Below are positions 1 through 5,040 of a stretch of 6,866 nucleotides of DNA, piece after piece (the stretch's first letter is position 1; every line of letters starts with the position of its first letter). Source of the stretch: Candidatus Gastranaerophilales bacterium (lineage in GTDB: Bacteria; Cyanobacteriota; Vampirovibrionia; Gastranaerophilales; Gastranaerophilaceae); NCBI GenBank assembly GCA_900772035.1, contig CAAGQE010000278.1:1-6866 (forward strand). The letters run 5' to 3'. The position numbers were made by a program, and so were the translations under genes. The notes under the pieces were generated by a model. It did not search any database, was not told the DNA's origin, and saw nothing but the letters and a program-made list of their open reading frames with translations.

Positions 1-647
1 ACAAATTTAACGAAAAAGAAAGAAGCGAAAAACTTTCTGAACTTATGGGCGAAACAGGTTCCGTCGCTTTGGTTTCTGACGCGGGAACTCCGGGAATTTG
101 TGACCCCGGATGTGTTGTCGAAAAAGAACTTATGCAAAAAGGTCACAAAATCGTACCAATCCCCGGTGCAAGTGCTTTAACTGCATTCTTATCCGCCGTT
201 CCGCGAGAGGACGAATTTTTCGCATTCACGGGTTTTATGCCGCGCACAAATATTAAACGTCAAGAATTATTTGAAAAGTTCAGAAACATCAACTGCATTT
301 TTTACGAATCGCCAAACAGGCTCAGAGAAACCTTAAAGGACATAAAAGAATACTTTGGTGCAAATAAAAAAATCGCAATCGGCAGAGAATTAACAAAAAT
401 CTTTGAAGAAATCAAAATCGGAACAGTCGAAGAAATCATAAATTACTACGAAACAAACACCCTAAAAGGTGAAATCGTCGGAATGATTTTTACCGAAAAA
501 TCAGACGAAATCGACGAAACGGAAATAATTAACGACATAAAAAAACTAAAAAAAGAAGGATTTTCAAACAAAGACATCTCAAAAATTATCCCCTTGATGA
601 AAAATGCACCAAAAAACAAGGTGTACGAACTTGCCTTAAAGCAATAA
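1..647 (+). CDS. rsmI: 16S rRNA (cytidine(1402)-2'-O)-methyltransferase RsmI, 5'-truncated by window edge
   Basis: RsmI uses S-adenosylmethionine to methylate the ribose of C1402 in the decoding centre of 16S rRNA; it is cytosolic and belongs to the tetrapyrrole-methylase fold. The reading frame is open from base 3, ahead of the first ATG at 45, and the codons before that ATG already read like the family (KFNEKERSEKLSEL), so the gene starts outside the window and roughly the first 70 residues are missing. Visible hallmarks are ALVSDAGTPGICDPG (the SAM-binding core), PGASALTAFLS, FTGFMPR, FYESPNRLRETL and IGRELTKIFEE. The last 40 residues (KKEGFSNKDISKII then KNKVYELALK) match the small helical C-terminal domain usual in RsmI. 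The end looks complete and undamaged. The family assignment is secure; only the start is unknown. Confidence 0.96.
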   Translation, partial: KFNEKERSEKLSELMGETGSVALVSDAGTPGICDPGCVVEKELMQKGHKIVPIPGASALTAFLSAVPREDEFFAFTGFMPRTNIKRQELFEKFRNINCIFYESPNRLRETLKDIKEYFGANKKIAIGRELTKIFEEIKIGTVEEIINYYETNTLKGEIVGMIFTEKSDEIDETEIINDIKKLKKEGFSNKDISKIIPLMKNAPKNKVYELALKQ

Positions 648-658
648 ATCAGACAATG

Positions 659-667
659 TGATATAAT
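659..667 (+). promoter_or_regulatory. Extended -10 promoter element directly before the radical SAM gene
   Basis: The sequence TGATATAAT is a perfect TGn extended -10 with a perfect TATAAT at 662-667. No good -35 lies at 17 bp, which is tolerated when the TGn extension is present. Only 7 bases separate the hexamer from the ATG at 675, so a transcript starting at the usual distance would begin at or within a base or two of the start codon. The interval 648-674 contains no Shine-Dalgarno-like run. Start-site use is inferred, not seen. Confidence 0.6.
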
Positions 668-674
668 CATTGCG

Positions 675-2084
675 ATGAAAAAAGTTTTTTTGATATACGC
701 ACCGTCTCCGAAAATGAACAGGACTGCAAGATGTCAGCAGCCCGTAAAAGAGCTGATTGTGCTTCCGCCTTTGCCTCCCACGGATTTGATGTATTGCGCC
801 TCTGTTGCAGAAAAAAAAGGTGCAACCTGCATAATAAAAGACTATTCTGTCACAAACGGAACTCTTGAAGATTTAAAAAAAGACCTTGCGCAAATAAAAC
901 CGGACATACTACTTGTAAATATCGCCGACACAACCTTTAAAACGGATATTCAAGCCTTCTCCGTCGCAAAATCAATTGACAGAAATATTTTAACCGTCGC
1001 AACAGGCGCGCATTTCATAACGGAAAGCAACCCCGTTCTTGAAAAATATGAATTTTTGGATGTAATCATAAAAGGAGAACCCGAAATACCGTTCGGGGAA
1101 ATTATTGAAGGCAAAGACTTTTCGCAAATCAAAGGTTTAACGTTCAGAAAAAATTCCGAAATTATCGAAAACGAAAATGCGCCGTTTTTGGAAAATCTCG
1201 ACGAACTTCCGCTCCCGACAAGAGATTTAATCGACAATGATTTATATATCCGTCCCGACACGGGGGCAAAGCAGGCAATTATAAGAGTTGAAGCAGGTTG
1301 CCCAAACAATTGTTTCTTCTGTCTCGCAACTAAAGTTTCAGGCGCAAAAGCCAGATACAGAAGCGCAGAGAGCATAATTTCCGAAATAAAAGAGTGCAAA
1401 TCCAAATACGGGATAAAAAATTTCGTATTCTGGTCGGATTTATTCACCGCAGACAAGGGCAAAATCCTTGAACTTTGTGAAAAAATATCGGCAGAAAACC
1501 TCGATATTAATTGGAGTGCAAACTCCAGAGTCGACACTATCGATGAGGAATTACTCTCTGCAATGAAAAAATCAGGCTGCAGTCTTATCAGTCTCGGTAT
1601 CGAAAGCGGTTCGCAGAAAATCCTCGACAAAATCGGCAAAAGAATAACAAAGCAACAAGCCGAAAATACTGTAAAACTCATCAAACAAAAAGGACTGAAA
1701 GTCTTTGCCTACTTCGTTATCGGACTGCCTTGGGAAACAGAAAACGATATAATTCAAACAATAGATTTTGCCGTAAAACTCGACCCTGATTATGTAAATT
1801 TTTACACGGCAACCGCCCTCACAGGTTCAAGATTTTTTGACTACATAAAAGAAAACAACCTCGGAAACTCCGAAGATAAAGACTTTTACAAAAATCCGTA
1901 CTACTATCCCTGCGTTCCGACCCACCACGTATCGAAGGAAAAAATCAAAGAACTCCACAAATTGGCAGTCAAAAAATTCTACCTTAGACCCTCATACATT
2001 TTCAAAAAGTTGAGAGAAATTAAGAATTTCACCCAATTAAAGAACTATTTTTCCACAGGAATGTCAATAATTTTAAAAAAATAA
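675..2084 (+). CDS. B12-binding-type radical SAM protein
   Basis: A 469-residue protein with the two-domain layout of cobalamin-dependent radical SAM enzymes. Residues about 1-145 form a Rossmann-like B12-binding domain (hydrophobic opening strand KVFLIYAP; VIIKGEPEIPFGEII near its end), without an obvious DxHxxG cobalt-ligand motif, which is common in this class. Residues about 200-400 are the radical SAM barrel: the [4Fe-4S] motif CxxxCxxC is at C209, C213 and C216 (GCPNNCFFC), followed by SLGIESGSQKILDKIGK (303-322) and FVIGLPWET (347-355), both typical of the B12-radical SAM group that includes methyltransferases and hopanoid enzymes. The C-terminus (about 415-469) is basic and helical. 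The substrate cannot be assigned. It follows rsmI by 27 bp and ends flush against the convergent spmB stop. ATG at 675 is preferred because it sits just before the B12-fold strand and just after an extended -10; there is no Shine-Dalgarno. Confidence 0.92.
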   Translation: MKKVFLIYAPSPKMNRTARCQQPVKELIVLPPLPPTDLMYCASVAEKKGATCIIKDYSVTNGTLEDLKKDLAQIKPDILLVNIADTTFKTDIQAFSVAKSIDRNILTVATGAHFITESNPVLEKYEFLDVIIKGEPEIPFGEIIEGKDFSQIKGLTFRKNSEIIENENAPFLENLDELPLPTRDLIDNDLYIRPDTGAKQAIIRVEAGCPNNCFFCLATKVSGAKARYRSAESIISEIKECKSKYGIKNFVFWSDLFTADKGKILELCEKISAENLDINWSANSRVDTIDEELLSAMKKSGCSLISLGIESGSQKILDKIGKRITKQQAENTVKLIKQKGLKVFAYFVIGLPWETENDIIQTIDFAVKLDPDYVNFYTATALTGSRFFDYIKENNLGNSEDKDFYKNPYYYPCVPTHHVSKEKIKELHKLAVKKFYLRPSYIFKKLREIKNFTQLKNYFSTGMSIILKK

Positions 2085-2621
2085 TTATGCGAAAAACAAA
2101 GTGGCAACAACTACTGCGGCGACTATTCCGATAGCATCCGCAATCAAGCCTGTTGCAAGCGCGTAGCGGTATTTTTTAATCCCGACCGCGCCAAAATACA
2201 CCGCCAAAACATAAAACGTCGTCTCGGAACTTCCGAGCATAACGGCAGCCATTTTTGTTGTAAACGAATCGGGCGGATTTTGTACCGCAATATCCGAAAA
2301 GACACCCAAAGCGGCGCTTCCCGAAAGTGAACGGACAATTGCAAGCGGCAAAATTTCCGCAGGAAAATGAATTTTTTGCAAAAATCCCGAGCATAAATTC
2401 GTAATCATATCCAGCGCGCCAGATGCTCTAAACATCGCAATCGCGACGATAATCGCAGTCAAATACGGAATAATTCTGACCGTGACCTTTACCCCGTCTT
2501 TTGCACCCTCAATAAAAGTCTCATAGACGGGAACTTTTCTGACGGCGGCACAAAGCAAAATCACCATGATTATTACAGGCAAAGCCCAAAGAGATATAAC
2601 ATCAAGAATGGATTTAATCAT
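2085..2621 (-). CDS. spmB: Spore maturation protein B (nucleoside-recognition/Gate domain membrane protein)
   Basis: An integral membrane protein close in length to Bacillus subtilis SpmB. Recognisable family blocks are VPVYETFIEGAKDG, RIIPYLTAIIVAIAMFRASGALD, PLAIVRSLSGSAALGVFSDI and GSSETTFYVLAVYFGAVGIKK, which together mark the nucleoside-recognition (Gate) fold. In Bacillus, SpmA and SpmB are needed for proper core dehydration of spores; in non-sporulating bacteria the pair is widespread with unknown, presumably transport-related, function. The ATG at 2621 is chosen; a GTG two codons upstream (2627) is also possible, and neither has a convincing Shine-Dalgarno. The start overlaps the spmA stop by 8 bases (14 with the GTG), so the two are translationally coupled. 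The stop codon directly abuts the stop of the convergent radical SAM gene. Confidence 0.93.
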   Translation of the reverse strand: MIKSILDVISLWALPVIIMVILLCAAVRKVPVYETFIEGAKDGVKVTVRIIPYLTAIIVAIAMFRASGALDMITNLCSGFLQKIHFPAEILPLAIVRSLSGSAALGVFSDIAVQNPPDSFTTKMAAVMLGSSETTFYVLAVYFGAVGIKKYRYALATGLIADAIGIVAAVVVATLFFA

Positions 2622-3213
2622 TTTCACCCGCTTTCTGCGGCGGGAAAATCTTTTGCATAATCTTAGCCGTCAAAATTGCCCCGACAAATGCAATCGAGGT
2701 AACAATAAATGTCGGAACAATAATTTCCGTTGGATTTGCAGCCCCGACTGTTGCCAAAATCGCAATAACGGTCGCGGGAATAAGTTGGAAACCTGCCGTG
2801 TTCATCGCAAGCAGCATACACATTGAATCTGATGCTGAATCTTTATCCTTATTGACTTTCTGCAATTCTTCCATTGCCTTTAAGCCCATAGGAGTTGCAG
2901 CATTTGCCAAGCCTAAAGCATTCGCGGAAAAATTCATCGCAATATTGCCAAGCGCCTTATTTTTCTTATCAAGTTCAGGGAACAAAAATGCGGCAACAGG
3001 TGTCAAAACCTTTGAAAGCCATTCGACAATCCCCGATTTTTCCGCTATTTTCATAACTCCGAGCCAAAAGACCATAACCCCGCAAAGCCCTATCGCGAGT
3101 TTTATGGAAGCCTCCGCCCCCGACAATATCGCATTCACGACGGCATCCAATTTTCCGTTAATTGCGCCGATTACAAACGATATGATTATTAAAAACAGCC
3201 AAATGAAATTCAT
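2614..3213 (-). CDS. spmA: Spore maturation protein A (nucleoside-recognition/Gate domain membrane protein)
   Basis: A 199-residue multi-pass membrane protein, matching the usual SpmA length. It opens with a hydrophobic helix (FIWLFLIIISFVIGAING) and carries the family's diagnostic blocks: VFWLGVMKIAEKSG (48-61), NFSANALGLANAATPMG (94-110) then LKAME, and NTAGFQLIPATVIAI (138-152). It is first in a two-gene unit with spmB, which it overlaps. The role outside spore-formers is unknown; fused versions of SpmA and SpmB occur in many Gram-negatives, so the pair probably forms one membrane complex. The ATG at 3213 is the only sensible start: a TATGAT box ends 6 bases before it, leaving no room for an ordinary leader, and the AGGG in between is too close to serve well as a ribosome binding site. 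Confidence 0.94.
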   Translation of the reverse strand: MNFIWLFLIIISFVIGAINGKLDAVVNAILSGAEASIKLAIGLCGVMVFWLGVMKIAEKSGIVEWLSKVLTPVAAFLFPELDKKNKALGNIAMNFSANALGLANAATPMGLKAMEELQKVNKDKDSASDSMCMLLAMNTAGFQLIPATVIAILATVGAANPTEIIVPTFIVTSIAFVGAILTAKIMQKIFPPQKAGEND

Positions 3214-3219
3214 ATCCCT

Positions 3220-3247
3220 ATCATATACTTAGAGGATTATTTAACAA
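3220..3247 (-). promoter_or_regulatory. Putative promoter of spmAB
   Basis: Read on the minus strand: TTGTTA (3247-3242) as -35, a 16-bp spacer, and TATGAT (3225-3220) as -10, one mismatch from consensus. The -10 ends 6 bases from the spmA ATG, so the transcript would be leaderless or nearly so. The -35 lies on top of the -35 of the oppositely directed promoter. Inferred from hexamer match and position. Confidence 0.45.
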
Positions 3248-3269
3248 AATTGTAAAAATTTCTTAAAAT
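3241..3269 (+). promoter_or_regulatory. Putative promoter of the acidic hypothetical gene
   Basis: TTAACA (3241-3246, one mismatch from TTGACA), a 17-bp spacer, and TAAAAT (3264-3269, one mismatch from TATAAT). Transcription would begin near 3276, giving a leader of about 58 bases that ends in a strong Shine-Dalgarno. A second, weaker -10-like TACAAT lies at 3280-3285 but has no -35 at the right distance. Confidence 0.5.
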
Positions 3270-3317
3270 ACCGATATCTTACAATCTTAACGGGCATAAA
3301 AAACTAGAGAGGGTATT

Positions 3318-3323
3318 AAGGAG
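3318..3323 (+). promoter_or_regulatory. Strong Shine-Dalgarno that fixes the start of the acidic hypothetical gene
   Basis: AAGGAG ends 10 bases before the ATG at 3334. It is only 4 bases from an in-frame TTG at 3328 and 16 from a further ATG at 3340, so the ATG at 3334 is the best start. Confidence 0.7.
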
Positions 3324-3333
3324 TTGATTGATT

Positions 3334-3816
3334 ATGTCCATGAATTTTGTATCTTTAAATACGGATGCTGTCTTCACGGGAATGAATTTAAGCACTCGTC
3401 AAATGCCCTTAAATCCGCTCGGAAACAAAGAAGTTGAACGTGCCATAACGGAAGATACGGAAGATTTAAGACGTACTCAAGGCTTGCTTGAACTCGGTGC
3501 AAGAATTGCTGAAAGTCAAAAGACAGATGTTGACAAGCAACCCGAAGGCAACATTCCTTGGGCTGACATTATGAAGCAACTTCAACTCCGCTGCACGGGC
3601 GATGAAGAAGAAGATTTCAACAACATTATGGAAGAAATCCAATTCCAAATCGACCATGCTCAAACACAATATGACTTAAATTATTACGAATGGCTTATGG
3701 ATCACACCACAAGACTATTCATGTCGCTCGACGATGTACAACAAAGTTACGAGGAAGAAACCTACGATTTGGACGGTTTAAGCCATCTTGCCACAATCAA
3801 TATGCAAATGTTGTAA
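3334..3816 (+). CDS. Hypothetical acidic, mostly helical soluble protein
   Basis: A 160-residue protein that I do not recognise. It has no signal peptide and no membrane segment, so it is probably cytoplasmic. It is very acidic: about 31 Asp/Glu against 11 Lys/Arg, with dense patches at TEDTED near residue 40, GDEEEDF near 90 and YEEETYDLD near 145. The first 30 residues are polar and probably flexible (SLNTDAVFTGMNLSTRQMPL); from about residue 32 the pattern suggests three or four amphipathic helices. There is a single Cys (LRCTG). It stands alone with its own likely promoter and a strong ribosome binding site, which argues that it is really expressed. It diverges from spmA and precedes tRNA-Leu. 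It could be a lineage-specific structural or regulatory protein; no function is claimed. Confidence 0.8.
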   Translation: MSMNFVSLNTDAVFTGMNLSTRQMPLNPLGNKEVERAITEDTEDLRRTQGLLELGARIAESQKTDVDKQPEGNIPWADIMKQLQLRCTGDEEEDFNNIMEEIQFQIDHAQTQYDLNYYEWLMDHTTRLFMSLDDVQQSYEEETYDLDGLSHLATINMQML

Positions 3817-3836
3817 AAAAATATTGAGTTTTTTAC
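3813..3836 (+). terminator. Weak AT-only hairpin at the end of the acidic hypothetical gene
   Basis: GTAAAAAA (3813-3820) can pair with TTTTTTAC (3829-3836) around an 8-base loop. The stem includes the stop codon and has one G-C pair, so it is thermodynamically weak; the six U residues form the descending arm instead of following it. It may act as a poor terminator or 3' end protector. Most of the rest of 3837-3899 is taken up by the tRNA promoter. Confidence 0.25.
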
Positions 3837-3856
3837 GAAATATAAGCATAAACATA

Positions 3857-3883
3857 TTGACTATTATCTTTGTGTGGCATAAT
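3857..3883 (+). promoter_or_regulatory. Promoter of tRNA-Leu
   Basis: TTGACT (3857-3862) is a near-consensus -35 and CATAAT (3878-3883) a one-mismatch -10 preceded by TGG (3875-3877), which makes an extended -10. The 15-bp spacer is short, but the TGn extension compensates. Transcription would start near 3890, about 10 bases before the mature tRNA 5' end, as is usual for a tRNA precursor. Confidence 0.6.
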
Positions 3884-3899
3884 ATTGTTGTACCTGAAT

Positions 3900-3980
3900 G
3901 TCGGAGTGGCGGAATGGTAGACGCGCACGTTTGAGGGGCGTGTGGAGAAATCCATAAGGGTTCAAGTCCCTTCTTCGACA
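3900..3980 (+). tRNA. tRNA-Leu (anticodon GAG)
   Basis: The full cloverleaf can be folded by eye. The acceptor stem GTCGGAG (3900-3906) pairs with CTTCGAC (3973-3979) with one G-U, then the discriminator A at 3980, as expected for Leu. The D arm is GCG/CGC around GAATGGTAGA. The anticodon stem CACGT/GCGTG encloses loop TTGAGGG with anticodon GAG at 3933-3935, which reads CUC and CUU. The long class II variable arm is TGGA-GAAA-TCCA (3943-3954), and the T arm AAGGG/CCCTT has loop TTCAAGT. CCA is not encoded and must be added after transcription. The flanks AAT and TT extend the precursor stem by up to three pairs. A promoter lies just upstream and the pilin-like gene starts 34 bp downstream. 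Confidence 0.97.
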
Positions 3981-4002
3981 TTTTTTAATGCGAATTTTTC
4001 TA

Positions 4003-4008
4003 AAAGGA
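4003..4008 (+). promoter_or_regulatory. Shine-Dalgarno of the pilin-like gene
   Basis: AAAGGA lies 6 bases before the ATG at 4015 and supports that start, which also places the prepilin leader correctly. The 34-base gap between the tRNA and this gene contains no recognisable promoter. Confidence 0.7.
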
Positions 4009-4014
4009 TAGCGT

Positions 4015-4710
4015 ATGATTCATAAAAACGGTTTTACCCTTGCTGAAACTCTCCTTACGTTAATTGTCATCGGAATTGTAATGATTATGACAATCCCTAC
4101 TTTTATTTCCGATACAAAAAACAGAGAATACATTTCGGGTTATCACAGAGCCGTCAGTACGCTTAACAAGGCTTATGCAAACTATTACAACAAGCCTGAT
4201 TTGAACTACAAAAAAACTTGCGACGGAAAAGAAATTCCGCTCTTAGATACCTGCATGAAAAAAACTTCCGACGGTTACACTCTCGGAACAGAAGTTATTT
4301 CTAAAACATCAGGATCGGGCAAAGACCCCGTTTTAATCGGAACTGCACCGTTAACCTCTACGGCGGAACTTGTTGACAGAGTTTTAAAACCGCATATCAA
4401 CCATATTAAAATAACGGATTCGGGAAACGTTGCCTCATGCGAAAGCGGTTCCAAATATCTGTTTGCAAATGACGGTATGGTTTACTGCATAAAATACGAA
4501 TCAAAAGGACAAGGAAGTTACGCGGAAAACATTTACGGCACGGTTTGGGTTGACGTTAACGGCGGCGCAGGACCAAACGCTGTTTCAAAATCAGCAGACC
4601 GCCCCGGCGACACATTCCCTATTTTAATTATGAAAGACCGCTTCATCCCCGGTAGTGTTGATGCTTCGCAATCAAAAATTGCACAAGATATTTACTTCCA
4701 AAAAAATTAG
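4015..4710 (+). CDS. Type IV pilin / type II secretion pseudopilin-like protein
   Basis: A 231-residue prepilin. The leader MIHKNG is cut by prepilin peptidase between G6 and F7 (NG|FTLAE), leaving Phe at +1 and the conserved Glu at +5 (E11). The following hydrophobic helix (TLLTLIVIGIVMIMTIPTFI) anchors the subunit in the inner membrane and later packs in the fibre core. The periplasmic part has four Cys (C69, C80, C142, C158), enough for two disulfides, and ends with VWVDVNGGAGPN (177-188) then RPGDTFPILIMKDRFIPG, a tail common in minor GspG/H-like pseudopilins with a metal-binding-like Asp/Asn loop. No assembly ATPase, platform protein or peptidase lies in the window, so it is an orphan subunit depending on machinery elsewhere. 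It may be co-transcribed with tRNA-Leu. Whether it is a major pilin, minor pilin or secretion pseudopilin cannot be decided. Confidence 0.88.
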   Translation: MIHKNGFTLAETLLTLIVIGIVMIMTIPTFISDTKNREYISGYHRAVSTLNKAYANYYNKPDLNYKKTCDGKEIPLLDTCMKKTSDGYTLGTEVISKTSGSGKDPVLIGTAPLTSTAELVDRVLKPHINHIKITDSGNVASCESGSKYLFANDGMVYCIKYESKGQGSYAENIYGTVWVDVNGGAGPNAVSKSADRPGDTFPILIMKDRFIPGSVDASQSKIAQDIYFQKN

Positions 4711-4713
4711 CGC

Positions 4714-5040
4714 CTAAATAATACCGTGGACATAAACGTATGCCATTCCGCCTGCGATTACCAACAATTGCAAGACGGTGAACACCTGCAGGTATTTATA
4801 AACTGCGCATCTGCCAATTAAAAACGGTGATATTGCACAGAACAAAAGTACCAGTTTTGTATCCTGTTTCGCAAAGAACAATGCGCCAAAACAAAAAATT
4901 ATATACAAAGACATCAAAATTGCCCCGATTGCGACAAAGCGCTCTCTGACAAAACGGTTCGGCAACTTATACAATTTTACCGTTCCTGTTGCCAATGACA
5001 AAAACAACAACAAACTAATCAACAAGAATGCCGTTTTCAT
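4714..5040 (-). CDS. Small four-helix membrane protein, unknown function
   Basis: A 108-residue, very hydrophobic protein with four likely membrane helices at about 4-20, 35-57, 62-79 and 84-104, joined by short loops; the first loop is basic (KLYKLPNRFVRERF). I do not recognise a family. The start chosen is the ATG at 5040, because it overlaps the upstream hydrolase stop as ATGA and has AAGAGG 10 bases before it. The longer in-frame ATG at 5061 would simply translate this ribosome binding site as RRGGGS. Position as last gene of the aminotransferase-hydrolase unit suggests translation coupled to the hydrolase and perhaps a role in export, or anchoring, of the same pathway; that is inference from context only. 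Its stop lies 3 bp from the stop of the convergent pilin-like gene. Confidence 0.75.
   Translation of the reverse strand: MKTAFLLISLLLFLSLATGTVKLYKLPNRFVRERFVAIGAILMSLYIIFCFGALFFAKQDTKLVLLFCAISPFLIGRCAVYKYLQVFTVLQLLVIAGGMAYVYVHGII

Noticed and set aside
950..1684. Long 244-codon open frame on the minus strand inside the radical SAM gene
   Set aside because: It lies fully antisense to a gene with clear family motifs, has no domain, ribosome binding site or promoter, and its Ser/Phe/Leu-rich translation is typical of antisense to AT-rich coding sequence.
2798..3232. 144-codon plus-strand open frame antisense to spmA
   Set aside because: It is the complement of a well-conserved membrane gene; the composition is what a reversed SpmA would give and no start signal precedes it.
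3280..3285. TACAAT as the -10 of the acidic hypothetical gene
   Set aside because: No -35-like hexamer at 16-18 bp and no TG extension; the TTAACA-17-TAAAAT pair is better.
3328..3333. TTG start two codons upstream for the acidic hypothetical gene
   Set aside because: Only 4 bases from the AAGGAG, and ATG at 3334 has better codon and spacing.
3960..3990. tRNA-Leu 3' end as an integration (att) site
   Set aside because: No integrase gene and no repeat of the tRNA 3' end is visible in the window, and the neighbours look like ordinary chromosomal genes.
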